Shown in pieces: positions 25,005 to 35,130 of a DNA stretch of 64,000 bases (position 1 is its first letter; each line of letters starts with the position of its first letter). The notes below the pieces were generated by a model, which had not been told where the DNA came from, did no database searches, and saw only the letters and a list, made by a program, of their open reading frames with translations. The DNA comes from Salinicola acroporae (GTDB lineage: Bacteria; Pseudomonadota; Gammaproteobacteria; Pseudomonadales; Halomonadaceae): contig NZ_PZJW01000012.1 of the NCBI RefSeq assembly GCF_003206615.1, positions 222,931 to 286,930 of the forward strand, written 5' to 3'. Both the position numbers and the translations under genes were made by a program.

Positions 25005-26453
25005 TCAGCGTCCGATTCGGCGCACCCGGCAGCTGCGCCCTTTCAGTTTACCGGCGCTCAACGTCGTCAGCGCCTGCTTGGCGATACCGCGCTCGACCGC
25101 GACATAAGCGCTGCGATCGAGCACCTTGATCTTGCCCACCTGATCGCCTTCGATGGCATCGTCGCCGTTGGTCAAGGCGCCCAGCACATCGCCCGGGCGG
25201 ATCTTCTGCTTCTTGCCGGCATCGATCTGGAGCGTCGCCATGCGCGGTTGAAACGGTTGCTGTCCGGCGCCGGCACGGCCCGGCAGCGGCTCCACCGGCA
25301 GCCGTTCACCCAGGAACGCCTCGAGACGCTCGAGTCGATAGGCCTCCTTCTCGGTCAACAGCGTGCAGGCCACGCCGCGCGCACCGGCACGCCCCGTTCG
25401 GCCGATTCGATGCACATGCACCTCCAGTTCACGGGCGATCTGGTAATTGAATACCGCATCCAGGGCGTCGATATCCAATCCGCGTGCCGCCACATCGGTC
25501 GCGACCAGCACCGAGAGACTCTTGTTGGCGAACCGGATCAACGTCTGGTCGCGATCGCGCTGCTCGAGATCGCCATGCAGCGCCTCGGCGCTGAATCCCA
25601 TGGCGGCCAGTTCGTCCGCCACTGCCTGGGTCTCGCGCTTCGTATTGCAGAACACCACGCTGGATTCCGGCCGGTAGTGCAGCAGCAACTGGCGCAGGGC
25701 CGCGAGACGGGCCGGCTCGTCGGCGACCTGATGGAAATGCTGGTGGATGCTCTGCTCGTCGTGGGTCGAGGCCACTTCCACCGTCACCGGCTCGCGCAGC
25801 ATGCGGGCGGCCACCGGTCGCACGCTGTCACCATAGGTGGCACTGAACAGCAGCGTCTGGCGTGTCGCCGGCGTCGCCGCGACGATGGCGTAGAGGGCGG
25901 CCTGAAACCCCATGTCGAGCATGCGGTCGGCTTCATCCAGCACCAGCACGCCGAGCGCGGACAGATCCAGCGAGCCCTTGCGCAGATGCTCTTCGATGCG
26001 GCCCGGCGTGCCGACGACGACGTGCGCCCCGTGGGAGAGCGAGTTCAGTTGCGGACCCAGCGGTGCGCCGCCACAGAGCGAGAGAATCTTCACGTTGGCC
26101 AGCATGCGGGCCAGCCGGCGCAGCTCCTCGGCGACCTGGTCGGCCAGCTCGCGGGTGGGGCACAGCACCAGCGCCTGGACCTGGAACCGGGCGACCTCGA
26201 GCGCCGACAGCAGGCCGAGCCCGAACGCCGCGGTCTTGCCCGAACCGGTCTTGCCCTGGCCGATCACGTCCCTGCCGTCCAGGATCGGTGGCAGGCTGGC
26301 GGCCTGGATCGGGGTCATCGTCAGGTAGCCAAGCGAGGCAAGATTGTCTTGCAGCGTCGGCGGCAACGGCAGCGAGGAGAACGGCTCGGCCGGGTGCGCT
26401 GAGGATGACGATTCCTCGCCGCGACGCGTCTGGTGGTGATCGGTATCGGGCAC
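25005..26453 (-). CDS. dbpA: DEAD-box RNA helicase DbpA
   Basis: 482 residues. 23S-rRNA-specific helicase that acts in 50S assembly. Motifs: Q motif (GYLTMTPIQAASLPP), [51 protein letters not shown]. The C-terminal DbpA RNA-binding domain (about 405-482: MATLQIDAGKKQKIRPGDVLGAL, GKIKVLDRSAYVAVER) contacts 23S helix 92. I start it at GTG 26453 because AGGAGC lies 7-8 bases upstream; other in-frame codons lack a site. Confidence 0.92.
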   Translation of the reverse strand: MPDTDHHQTRRGEESSSSAHPAEPFSSLPLPPTLQDNLASLGYLTMTPIQAASLPPILDGRDVIGQGKTGSGKTAAFGLGLLSALEVARFQVQALVLCPTRELADQVAEELRRLARMLANVKILSLCGGAPLGPQLNSLSHGAHVVVGTPGRIEEHLRKGSLDLSALGVLVLDEADRMLDMGFQAALYAIVAATPATRQTLLFSATYGDSVRPVAARMLREPVTVEVASTHDEQSIHQHFHQVADEPARLAALRQLLLHYRPESSVVFCNTKRETQAVADELAAMGFSAEALHGDLEQRDRDQTLIRFANKSLSVLVATDVAARGLDIDALDAVFNYQIARELEVHVHRIGRTGRAGARGVACTLLTEKEAYRLERLEAFLGERLPVEPLPGRAGAGQQPFQPRMATLQIDAGKKQKIRPGDVLGALTNGDDAIEGDQVGKIKVLDRSAYVAVERGIAKQALTTLSAGKLKGRSCRVRRIGR

Positions 26454-26619
26454 GGCAGGCGCTCCTGGTCGAAATGAAGGGATCGATGCAGTCAACCGGC
26501 GGACGCCTCGGTCTCGCCATGTCATGCTCGGGCGCGGCAGGATAACAGAGCACGGCGAGATTGACGCCGTCTCGTCGCCCGGGGGTGGTCAATTGGTGCG
26601 GAAAAGGCCAAATAAACCT

Positions 26620-26647
26620 GCAACATCGGCGCGATGTTGCGTAAAAT
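26620..26647. promoter_or_regulatory. Inverted repeat and -10-like element before the YebC-family gene
   Basis: A perfect 9-3-9 inverted repeat (GCAACATCG-gcg-CGATGTTGC, 26620-26640) is followed two bases later by TAAAAT (26642-26647), a good -10 hexamer. The repeat would occupy the -35/-10 spacer, a position where a bound protein would block RNA polymerase. No strong -35 hexamer is visible, so activator dependence is also possible. Confidence 0.45.
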
Positions 26648-26682
26648 CTCGCCCGTCGTTGACAACCTGATAGGTAGTGACA

Positions 26683-27411
26683 ATGGGTAGGGCCTTCCAG
26701 AACCGCAAGGAATCCATGGCCAAAACGGCCGATGCCAAGACCAAGGTCTACAGCAAGTATGGTCGCGAAATCTATGTCTGCGCCAAGTCCGGTGGCACCG
26801 ACCCCTCCGGTAACCTGACGCTGCGCGGGCTGATCGACAAGGCCAAGAAGGACCAGGTCCCCTCGCACGTGATCGACAAGGCGATCGACAAGGCCAAGGG
26901 CAGCGGTGGCGAGGACTTCTCGCCGGCACGCTACGAAGGCTTCGGCCCCGGCAACTGCATGGTGATCGTCGAGTGCCTGACCGACAACCCGAACCGGACC
27001 TTCGGCGACGTGCGCGGCTGCTTCACCAAGACCAAGAGCAAGATCGGCACCCAGGGTACGGTCAGCCACATGTTCGACCACTGCGCGATCTTCGCCTTCG
27101 CCGGAGACGACGAGGAGGCCGTGCTCGAGGCATTGATGGAAGCCGATGTCGACGTCACCGACATCGAGAGCGAGGAGGGTCGCATCACCGTCTTCGCGCC
27201 GCACACCGACTACGCCAAGGCCAAGCAGGCGCTGCTCGATGCCTTCGGCGAACTCGAGTTCGAGGCCGACGAGATCCAGTTCCTGCCCCAGACCCATACG
27301 CCGGTCGAGGGCGATGACGTGGCGATGTTCGAGAAGTTCATCGACATGCTGAACGATCTCGACGACGTGCAAAACGTCTATCACAACGCCGAGCTGCCCG
27401 AGAGCGCCTGA
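26683..27411 (+). CDS. YebC/PmpR-family DNA-binding or translation factor (YeeN-like branch)
   Basis: 242 residues. The family N-terminus [35 protein letters not shown] and the core [24 protein letters not shown] and [19 protein letters not shown] are unmistakable. The NRKESM-type N-terminus and the absence of the classic MAGHSKWANI start put it in the YeeN side branch. YebC proteins have been described as transcription regulators and as translation factors that relieve ribosome stalling. Start ATG at 26683. A strong terminator follows. Confidence 0.9.
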   Translation: MGRAFQNRKESMAKTADAKTKVYSKYGREIYVCAKSGGTDPSGNLTLRGLIDKAKKDQVPSHVIDKAIDKAKGSGGEDFSPARYEGFGPGNCMVIVECLTDNPNRTFGDVRGCFTKTKSKIGTQGTVSHMFDHCAIFAFAGDDEEAVLEALMEADVDVTDIESEEGRITVFAPHTDYAKAKQALLDAFGELEFEADEIQFLPQTHTPVEGDDVAMFEKFIDMLNDLDDVQNVYHNAELPESA

Positions 27412-27448
27412 CCCCTCGCGCCTGCCGATCTCCCGGCTCGCAGCCAAA

Positions 27449-27476
27449 AGAAAACCCACCTCACGGTGGGTTTTCT
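27449..27476 (+). terminator. Intrinsic terminator after the YebC-family gene
   Basis: Stem of 12 base pairs (AGAAAACCCACC / GGTGGGTTTTCT) with a TCAC loop. A/T symmetry gives TTTT on the plus strand and the mirror on the minus strand, so it serves both convergent genes. Confidence 0.88.
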
Positions 27477-27507
27477 GCGCTGGGCTAGTCACCCACTCTG
27501 GCTCGAC

Positions 27508-28098
27508 TCAGGGGCTGACCTTGGAGATCTTGGCGCCGTTGAGCGAAACGCCACCCTGAATGCCCTGGTTGTTCATCACGAACGCCACCACCTCCTTATT
27601 GGCAGTGTTGTTGGTGATCTGGCCGTTGGCACCGATATCCGCCACTGCGACCCCGGCGCTGGCGCCTACCGACCAGCCGTTGTCGCTGCGCACCCGGTTG
27701 AGCGCCTTCTCGGTCATCAGCATGTAGACGATGGCCTGGGATTGGGCCCCGGCCTGGAAACCGATCGAGCCGCTGGTGGTGGTGTAGTAGCCCGCCTTGG
27801 CGCCATCGATCAGCAGCGAGCCGTCACCGTGGCTGGCACCGACGATAAAGCTGGCGCCCAGCACGCCCGGGAACACCAGTACGCCATCCGCGCGCTCCGC
27901 CAGCGACCGAGCTTCCGGCACCGAACGGTAGAGCCGGTCCAGCGTCTGTTGCACGTCCTGGTCGAGCTGCTGGCGCTGGGAGAGGCGGCTCTCCCGGTCG
28001 GCGGTCGTCGTCGTGGTACAGGCGGACAACGCCGTACCGCCGAGTATGGCAGCGAACAACACGATGGCAGTGCGATGAATGAAAGAAGAACGTGGCAT
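27508..28098 (-). CDS. SYLF-domain (YSC84-like) lipoprotein
   Basis: 196 residues. Signal peptide with lipobox LSAC (residues about 24-27), then a Thr-rich linker and the SYLF lipid-binding domain: LYRSVPEARSLAERADGVLVFPGVLGASFIVGASHGDGSLL, YYTTTSGSIGFQAGAQSQAIVYMLMTEKALNRVRSDNGWSVGASAGVAVADIG. Expected location is the periplasmic face of the outer or inner membrane. SYLF proteins bind phosphoinositides in eukaryotes; the bacterial role is unclear. Confidence 0.9.
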   Translation of the reverse strand: MPRSSFIHRTAIVLFAAILGGTALSACTTTTTADRESRLSQRQQLDQDVQQTLDRLYRSVPEARSLAERADGVLVFPGVLGASFIVGASHGDGSLLIDGAKAGYYTTTSGSIGFQAGAQSQAIVYMLMTEKALNRVRSDNGWSVGASAGVAVADIGANGQITNNTANKEVVAFVMNNQGIQGGVSLNGAKISKVSP

Positions 28099-28338
28099 GA
28101 ATGGCCTCCTTGCTGATACGAGCTCGGTCTCTTTTCGACACCGGCCTTATCGATAAGATTTTTTATGTTGCCTGTTCGTTATAGACAACTCTGCGCCATT
28201 ACGCCCGTTTACGCCCATGGCAGGCCGCCTTTCACGCTTTCCCGGTCCCATCGGCACGGTCCCGCTCTCTCACGGGTCCAGCCGGCGCGCTTTTTCGCCT
28301 ACAATGATGGCCCCTCACGTCACGATGTATCGCCTTTC

Positions 28339-29336
28339 ATGAATCACGAGACGCCCACAGCGCCAGCGCATCAGGCGAAAGCCGACTCCCCCGCCGACCG
28401 GCCGGCGCCGGTGATCGCCATCTCCGGCCTTTCCAAGCGCTACGACTCCGGTTTCGAAGCGTTGAAGCAGATCGACCTGGAGATCCAGCGCGGCGAGATA
28501 TTTGCGCTGCTAGGCCCCAACGGGGCCGGCAAGACCACCCTGATCAGCATCATCTGCGGGCTGGTCAATGCCACCGGCGGCAGCGTCGTGGTCGACGGTC
28601 ACGACAGCGTCACCGACTACCGCGCGGCCCGCGCCAAGATCGGCCTGGTGCCCCAGGAACTGACCAGCGACGCCTTCGAGACGGTCTGGAACACGGTGCG
28701 CTTCAGTCGCGGCCTGTTCGGCAAGCCGCCCAAGGACTCCCATATCGAGCAGGTGCTCAAGGCGTTGTCGCTCTGGGACAAGCGCAAGAACAAGCTGATC
28801 ACGCTCTCCGGCGGCATGAAGCGCCGTGTCCTGATTGCCAAGGCCCTGGCGCACGAGCCGGAGATCCTGTTCCTCGACGAGCCCACCGCGGGTGTCGACG
28901 TCGGGCTGAGGCGCGACATGTGGGAAGTGGTCAGGGAGCTTCGCAACAGCGGCGTGACCATCATCCTGACCACGCACTACATCGAGGAAGCCGAGGAAAT
29001 GGCCGATCGGATCGGCGTCATCAATGGTGGCGAGATCGTGCTGGTGCGGGAGAAGGCGGCGCTGATGCGCCAGCTCGGCAGCAAGCAGTTGACGCTGCAC
29101 CTGCAGACGCCACTGGCCAGCGTGCCGCCCGCGCTGGCCCACCACCCGTTGACGCTGGCCGAGGATGGCAACGTGCTGGTCTACACCTACGATGCCAGCG
29201 AGGCCGGCGATAGCGACCACGTCAGCATCAGCGCGCTGATCAACGAGATCGAGGCCGCCGGGATCCGCTTCAAGGACCTGCATACCAAGCAGAGTTCGCT
29301 GGAAGATATTTTCGTCAACCTGGTCAGAGAGCGTCC

Positions 29337-29340
<4 letters not shown>
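28339..29340 (+). CDS. ABC-2 type exporter ATP-binding protein
   Basis: 333 residues. Walker [12 protein letters not shown], signature [15 protein letters not shown], Walker [14 protein letters not shown]-loop and the H-loop in [15 protein letters not shown]. The C-terminal extension after residue 255 is the kind seen in YadG/CcmA-type exporters. Starts at ATG 28339; the sequence before it has no family content. The stop overlaps the permease start (ATGA), so the pair is coupled. Exported substrate unknown. Confidence 0.92.
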
Positions 29341-30098
<758 letters not shown>

Positions 30099-30134
30099 GG
30101 AGGCCCCGGCCAGGACACGTCATCGTCCCTACTC

Positions 30135-30163
30135 GCGGGCCGCCGGCCGGTGGCCCGCCTTTT
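30135..30163 (+). terminator. Intrinsic terminator after the ABC-2 exporter operon
   Basis: GC-rich stem (GCGGGCC / GGCCCGC, extendable by a G-T pair and two more pairs to a GGCC loop) followed by C-TTTT-C on the plus strand. Confidence 0.75.
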
Positions 30164-30183
30164 CACGTTTCACGAGCCATCTC

Positions 30184-31215
30184 ATGCCGATACTGCAGAC
30201 CTGCGCCCACCGCGTCGATAAAACGGGTGACGAACAGCCCGCCACGCTGACAAGCGGCGAAGCCATGAGCGACACCGCCACGGCAGAGTCGCTGCTGACC
30301 GCGTTCAACTCGAGCTTTCACGGCAAGCCCAAGGCGTGGGGGCACTTCGTCGAGAATGAGGCGGAAGATAGCGATGACGCCGATGGCGAAACGGCGCCAT
30401 CGTCGCGTTTCGCCTACGAGCTGGCGCGCTATCGACGCGGCGAAATCAACTTCACCGACTTCACCCGCCAGACCACCGAGAGCCTGACGCCGCTGATCGA
30501 CGCTCATCTCTCGATCGGTGGCCACTGGTGGTTCGTTCATTCGCGCCAGGGCGAGGCGGAAACCCTGACCCTGACCCTGCTCCATCAGCGTGACGGCTAC
30601 GGTTTCGATCCCGATCTCAACATCGTCCCCGCCCGGCAGCTCAACCTGGGCCAGTTGATGCTGGCGGCCCGAATCGACCTGACCCAGTGGCAACGGGGAG
30701 AGTCACGCCAGTACATCACCTACGTGCAGGATCGGGGCAACAAGAAACTGGTGGAAGCCTTTCGACAGTGGCTGGGATGCCAGGAGGGCGTCAATGCCGG
30801 GGCCGAGACGCGCACCCTGCTCAAGGCGTTCAGCGACTACGTGGAAAACCAGGATCTGCCCGAGGAAGCGAGCCGGGAGAAGACCGATACCCTGATCGAC
30901 TATGCCAGTGCCCAGGCCAAGCGCGGCGAACCGATCACGCTGGACGAACTCTCCGAGCTGGTCGACGAGCAGCAGCCCAAGGCGTTCTACGACTACATTC
31001 GCAACCAGGATTACGGTCTCGCCGCGGAAATTCCGCCGGACAAGCGCACCCTGCAGCAGTTCAAGCGCTTCGCCGGACGTGCCAGCGGCGTTTCCATCAG
31101 CTTCGACTCTCACCTGCTGGGCAACAGCATCGAGTACGACGACGAGCGGGACCGCCTGATCATCAAGCAGGTACCCGGGCAGTTGAAGGATCAGATCAAG
31201 CAGCGCGGTCAGTAA
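30184..31215 (+). CDS. yejK: Nucleoid-associated protein, YejK/NdpA family
   Basis: 343 residues. Family features are YARYRRGEINFTDFTRQTTESLTPLIDAHLSIGGHWWFVHSRQGE-like core (here ELARYRRGEINFTDFTRQTT), LNLGQLMLAARIDLTQWQ, YITYVQDRGNKKLVEAFRQWLGCQEGVNAGAETRTLLKAF and the C-terminal VSISFDSHLLGNSIEYD. E. coli YejK binds the nucleoid and interacts with topoisomerase IV. I start at ATG 30184 because the N-terminal ESLLTAFNSSFHGKPKAWGHF matches the family region that begins 40-50 residues into the protein; ATG 30265 would be shorter. Confidence 0.88.
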   Translation: MPILQTCAHRVDKTGDEQPATLTSGEAMSDTATAESLLTAFNSSFHGKPKAWGHFVENEAEDSDDADGETAPSSRFAYELARYRRGEINFTDFTRQTTESLTPLIDAHLSIGGHWWFVHSRQGEAETLTLTLLHQRDGYGFDPDLNIVPARQLNLGQLMLAARIDLTQWQRGESRQYITYVQDRGNKKLVEAFRQWLGCQEGVNAGAETRTLLKAFSDYVENQDLPEEASREKTDTLIDYASAQAKRGEPITLDELSELVDEQQPKAFYDYIRNQDYGLAAEIPPDKRTLQQFKRFAGRASGVSISFDSHLLGNSIEYDDERDRLIIKQVPGQLKDQIKQRGQ

Positions 31216-31237
31216 CCCTCGACCACCCTCCACAGCC

Positions 31238-31277
31238 AAGCCCCCCCGGGGCCCGCCGTCTTGCGGGCTCCGGGCTT
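31238..31277 (+). terminator. GC-rich hairpin after yejK
   Basis: Arms around GGGGCCCGC and GCGGGCTCC pair over about 12 bases (one G-T pair) with a 6-base loop; outer AAG/CTT can close it around a C bulge. Only a short T pair follows, so it is a moderate candidate. Confidence 0.45.
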
Positions 31278-31455
31278 CCGCCACCGTCTACCGCACGCCT
31301 GCGGCAATCCCATCGCCCCGGTGCCCCCTTACCTGACAGCCGTGACTGAGCACGGTATCTGACAATGAATGGCGCGTTCTTCCTCGCTTGTCGTCGTCCA
31401 TCATCGACCCTCGGGGGCGAGCAATAATTCGCAAACTACTTAATTAAACTTATCT
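31278..31455. other. Spacer between yejK and the chemoreceptor promoter
   Basis: Part of a 334-base gene-free region. No coding content recognised. It becomes AT-rich near 31435-31470 (TTAATTAA at 31439), where the chemoreceptor promoter lies. Confidence 0.4.
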
Positions 31456-31481
31456 TAAATTAGAATTGAACCCGCCGATAT
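31456..31481 (+). promoter_or_regulatory. Candidate sigma-28 (FliA) promoter of the chemoreceptor gene
   Basis: TAAATTAG - 10 bases - GCCGATAT. The second element matches the flagellar sigma-28 consensus GCCGATAA at 7 of 8 positions; the first matches TAAAGTTT at 5 of 8. It lies 68 bases before the chemoreceptor start codon, in the only AT-rich part of the spacer. Chemoreceptor genes are commonly FliA-dependent. Confidence 0.6.
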
Positions 31482-31549
31482 ACACCTCACGCAGCGACTC
31501 CATGCCGCGTGCGACCTATCTAGAGGCGTATCCATTCGGGGGAACGAAC

Positions 31550-33166
31550 ATGAGAAGTGCGCTACACAGCGTCAAAGCCCGGCTAATCCTGGCGTTGGGC
31601 CTGATCATCCTGCTGCTGGTCCTGATCGGGGTACAGGGCATCGTCAGTAATCGCCAGACCCAGCAGGCCATGCAGACCATCGTCGAGGACAACACCCAGA
31701 CGATGATAACGCTCGCCTCGGTCAGAGCCGCGGTCGCCGATAATCGCACTATCTTCGCCAAGATCGGCGGCGCCACGCCCACCCCGGCACAGCGTGAGAC
31801 AATCGCCGAGAACCGCCAGCGCGCCGACGAAGCCTGGGGGCACTACTACCCGGAGCTTGCCACCACCGAGATCGAGCAGCAGCTGTCGCGCGAATACCTC
31901 GATACCCTGGCCAAGCTGCGCCGGCTGGTCGACAGCGGGGCCGATGAAACCGAGGTCGACGCGACCTACACCGCTATCTACAAGGTCGTGACCGAACTCT
32001 ATCGGCTGGCGCGGGAGACCACGTTGACCGAGTACGAGAAAAGCGTGGCGGATTACCGCACCAGCCTTTACGTGGTCTTCGCGGCCATCGGCGTGAGCCT
32101 GCTGCTGGCCATCACCATCGGCTGGTGGTTGGCCCGCGGCATCCTGCGCCCGTTGAAGGAGGCCACCGAGTTCTCCACCGCGCTTGCCGGAGGCAACCTG
32201 GGCGAGCGTCTCGATACCCGCTACCGCGACGAGTTCGGGCGCCTGCTCGATGCCATGGCAACCATGCGTGACAAACTCACCGGTGTCATCCGCGAGGTCG
32301 CGAACAATGCCCGAAACGTCGAATCGATCTCCGCGGAACTGGCCGCCGGCAACGAGAACCTGAGCCAGCGCACCCAGGAACAGGCCGCCAGCCTTCAGGA
32401 GACCGCGGCGGCGCTGGAACAGATCACCAATACGGTCAAGCAGAACGCCGACAACGCCTCCCAGGCCGACACTCTCGCCGGACAGGTCAGTACCCAGGCC
32501 AAGCAGGGCGGAGAAGTGGTCAACGAAGCGATCAGCGCGATGCAGGAGATCGACAACTCCAGCAAGCAGATCGCCAACATCATCGGCCTGATCGACGAGA
32601 TCGCCTTCCAGACCAATCTGCTGGCGCTCAACGCCTCGGTCGAGGCTGCCCGTGCCGGCGAGCAGGGCCGGGGCTTCGCGGTGGTGGCCCAGGAGGTACG
32701 TCAGCTGGCGAGCCGCAGCGCCGACGCCGCCGGCGAGATCAAGCAGCTGGTGTCGGAGAGTGCGCAACGGGTATCGCGAGGCTCGGAACTGGTCAACCGC
32801 TCCGGGGAGACGCTGGCCGAGATCGTCAGCAACGTGGAGAGGGTGACGGATCTGGTCTCGGAGATCGCCGTGGCGAGTCGCGAGCAGTCCACCGGCATCC
32901 AGCAGATCAACCTCGCGGTCGGCGAGATGGACAGCGTCACCCAGCAGAATGCGTCGCTGGTCGAGGAGTCCACCAGCGTGACCGGCAACCTGCAGGGCCA
33001 GGCGGAGCGACTGGCTCGCGAGGTCGGGTTCTTCCGTGGCTATGACGCCTCGCAGCCAGTGCAACACAACCTCGCGCCGCTGCCGGTAGCCACCACGCGG
33101 GCCAATGCCCCGCGCCAGGCCAAACGTCTGGAGACGGCGGAGGCTGATGAGTGGTCAAGCTTCTGA
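31550..33166 (+). CDS. Methyl-accepting chemotaxis protein with CheR-tether-like C-terminus
   Basis: 538 residues. First membrane helix about 10-32, periplasmic four-helix-type sensor about 33-171 (Tar-like, with TMITLASVRAAVADNRT), second helix 172-194, HAMP domain after GWWLARGILRPLKEATEFS, and a full signalling domain whose tip contains IIGLIDEIAFQTNLLALNASVEAARAGEQGRGFAVVAQEVR. The last residues, DEWSSF, resemble the xWxxF pentapeptide (NWETF in E. coli) to which CheR/CheB tether. ATG at 31550 with GGGGGAAC upstream. The ligand is not predictable. Confidence 0.93.
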   Translation: MRSALHSVKARLILALGLIILLLVLIGVQGIVSNRQTQQAMQTIVEDNTQTMITLASVRAAVADNRTIFAKIGGATPTPAQRETIAENRQRADEAWGHYYPELATTEIEQQLSREYLDTLAKLRRLVDSGADETEVDATYTAIYKVVTELYRLARETTLTEYEKSVADYRTSLYVVFAAIGVSLLLAITIGWWLARGILRPLKEATEFSTALAGGNLGERLDTRYRDEFGRLLDAMATMRDKLTGVIREVANNARNVESISAELAAGNENLSQRTQEQAASLQETAAALEQITNTVKQNADNASQADTLAGQVSTQAKQGGEVVNEAISAMQEIDNSSKQIANIIGLIDEIAFQTNLLALNASVEAARAGEQGRGFAVVAQEVRQLASRSADAAGEIKQLVSESAQRVSRGSELVNRSGETLAEIVSNVERVTDLVSEIAVASREQSTGIQQINLAVGEMDSVTQQNASLVEESTSVTGNLQGQAERLAREVGFFRGYDASQPVQHNLAPLPVATTRANAPRQAKRLETAEADEWSSF

Positions 33167-33183
33167 CGCGCCAATAACCAGAC

Positions 33184-33216
33184 GAGGCCCCGCTCACCAG
33201 TGGTGAGCGGGGCCTC
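33184..33216. terminator. Long hairpin between chemoreceptor and catalase genes
   Basis: A 15-base-pair perfect stem (arm GAGGCCCCGCTCACC) with a 3-base loop, between convergent genes; weak T-runs. Probable bidirectional terminator. Confidence 0.7.
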
Positions 33217-33245
33217 TTGGTCGTGCCACGTGCCAGGTATCGGCG

Positions 33246-34709
33246 TTACTTGCCGCGATTGGCCTTCACACCCTCCTCGATGCGCTTGCCGATCGTGGCA
33301 TCGATGTTGTGCCAGTATTCGAACACCCGGGACAGCACCGGCTCCTCGACGCCGCCGGAGACGTGACCGACGACGTTGTTGACCAGGCGATCACGGGCGG
33401 CATCATCCATCACCTTGTTGACCAGATCGTTGGCCTGGCTGAAATCGTCATCCGCCGGACGCAGGGTGTAGGCGGTGCGAACGAATTCACCATCGGCCTG
33501 CCACACCGCGTCTTCCGGATAGCGCTCGGGGTCGGCCTTGGAGCCGCCTTTGCTGTTCGGCGCGTAGACCGGGTCGCTGGCGTTGTGCATACGCATCGCG
33601 CCGCCCTTGCTGTAGCTGTTGACCGGTGACTTGGGCGAGTTGACCGGAATGTGCTTGTAGTTGACCCCCAGGCGGGCACGGTGCGCATCGGCGTAGGAGA
33701 TCGAACGCGCCAGCAGCATCTTGTCCGGCGACAGCCCGGTGCCCGGCACCATGTTGTTGGGCTCGAAGGCGGCCTGCTCGATCTGGGTATGGAAATCCTC
33801 CGGATTGCGATCCAACGTCATCTTGCCCACTTCCATCAGCGGGTAGTCATCGTGGGGCCAGACCTTGGTCAGGTCGAAGGGATTGAGGCGATAGGTCTTG
33901 GCATCCTCGAACGGCATGATCTGGACCTGCAGCGTCCAGGTCGGGTAGTCGCCGCGCTTGATCGCCTCGAACAGGTCACGTCGGTGGTAGTCGGCATCAC
34001 TGCCGGCCATCTGGTCGGCCTGCTCCTGGGTCATGCACTTGATGCCCTGGTCGGTCTTGAAGTGATACTTGACCCAGAAGCGCTCGCCTTGGGCGTTGAC
34101 CCACATATAAGTGTGGCTGGAGTAGCCGTTCATGTGGCGCCAGGTGGCGGGAACGCCACGATCCCCCATCAACCACGTCACCTGGTGCGCGGACTCCGGT
34201 GCCATGGTCCAGAAGTCCCACTGCATGTCGTGATCGCGCAGCCCGTTGTCGGCGCGACGCTTCTGGGAGTGGATGAAATGCTGGAACTTCATCGGATCGC
34301 GTACGAAGAAGACGGGGGTGTTGTTACCCACCATGTCGAAGTTGCCTTCTTCGGTGTAGAACTTCAGGGCGAAACCGCGAGGATCCCGCCAGGTATCGGG
34401 GCTTCCCGATTCGCCGGCCACCGTCGAGAACCGCGCGACCATCTCGGTCTTCTTGCCCGGTTGAAGGAACTTGGCCTTGGTATATCGGCTGACATCCTGG
34501 GTGACTTCGAAATGGCCGAAAGCCCCGCCCCCCTTGGCATGCGGCTGGCGATCCGGAATCATCTCGCGGTTGAAGGCCGCCATCTGCTCCATCAGGTAGT
34601 GATCGTGCAGCACGATCGGACCGTCGGGGCCTACCGATAGTGCGTTTTCCTCACTCGCTACCGGGATGCCGGCATCCGTGGTCGTCGGTTTGCGGTTGTC
34701 GCTAGTCAC
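33246..34709 (-). CDS. katA: Monofunctional heme catalase (small-subunit, clade 3 type)
   Basis: 487 residues; converts hydrogen peroxide to water and oxygen in the cytoplasm. Active-site His57 lies in [18 protein letters not shown], the distal Asn in [15 protein letters not shown], and the heme-ligand Tyr in [23 protein letters not shown]. Length fits the small-subunit clade. Starts at GTG 34709 with GGGAGAG seven bases upstream. The upstream region could hold an OxyR site but none is obvious. Confidence 0.95.
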   Translation of the reverse strand: MTSDNRKPTTTDAGIPVASEENALSVGPDGPIVLHDHYLMEQMAAFNREMIPDRQPHAKGGGAFGHFEVTQDVSRYTKAKFLQPGKKTEMVARFSTVAGESGSPDTWRDPRGFALKFYTEEGNFDMVGNNTPVFFVRDPMKFQHFIHSQKRRADNGLRDHDMQWDFWTMAPESAHQVTWLMGDRGVPATWRHMNGYSSHTYMWVNAQGERFWVKYHFKTDQGIKCMTQEQADQMAGSDADYHRRDLFEAIKRGDYPTWTLQVQIMPFEDAKTYRLNPFDLTKVWPHDDYPLMEVGKMTLDRNPEDFHTQIEQAAFEPNNMVPGTGLSPDKMLLARSISYADAHRARLGVNYKHIPVNSPKSPVNSYSKGGAMRMHNASDPVYAPNSKGGSKADPERYPEDAVWQADGEFVRTAYTLRPADDDFSQANDLVNKVMDDAARDRLVNNVVGHVSGGVEEPVLSRVFEYWHNIDATIGKRIEEGVKANRGK

Positions 34710-35130
34710 GATGATCTCTCCCTAATTCAACGCTGCAGGACGATGATCGACCTGCACGAATAACTCCTGCGGCGATGCCCTCCGCGGGCGGTCGCGACGA
34801 GTCGATAGCCACGAGGCCATGCAGACTCGGTTGTCAGGTTCGCGACACGATTGCCTGAATGCTGTCCACCAGAACCGCTCGAGACTCGAGCGCGGGAAGT
34901 TGGCCCAAGCAGGACGTCCGCCCGATCCGGGCGCACCACAATTTATAGAGTGAACCCCGGGCCCTGTCCAACCGCTGGAAACCGACCTTCGGCCAATGGG
35001 GCGGCCATGGCGAATGGGCTCTCTTCGTGCGATTTCAGCGGTTATCTGTCGAGCCCGCTAACGGCGAGGGCTTCACGATAGACAAAGACTTGCTGGAACA
35101 CCCTCCCGATAGCTACAGGCAATACCACCC
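34710..35130. other. 421-base region between katA and the truncated cyoB
   Basis: This holds the katA promoter on the minus strand. It is also where cyoA and the first two thirds of cyoB would be expected, but neither appears in any frame. An in-frame TAG at 35110-35112 closes the frame just before the cyoB fragment. I see no insertion sequence or terminal repeat that explains the loss. Confidence 0.5.

Noticed and set aside
31550..33166. Chemoreceptor start at an upstream codon near 31466-31511
   Set aside because: That would add about 28 residues before the first membrane helix and would overlap the predicted promoter; ATG 31550 has the better ribosome site.
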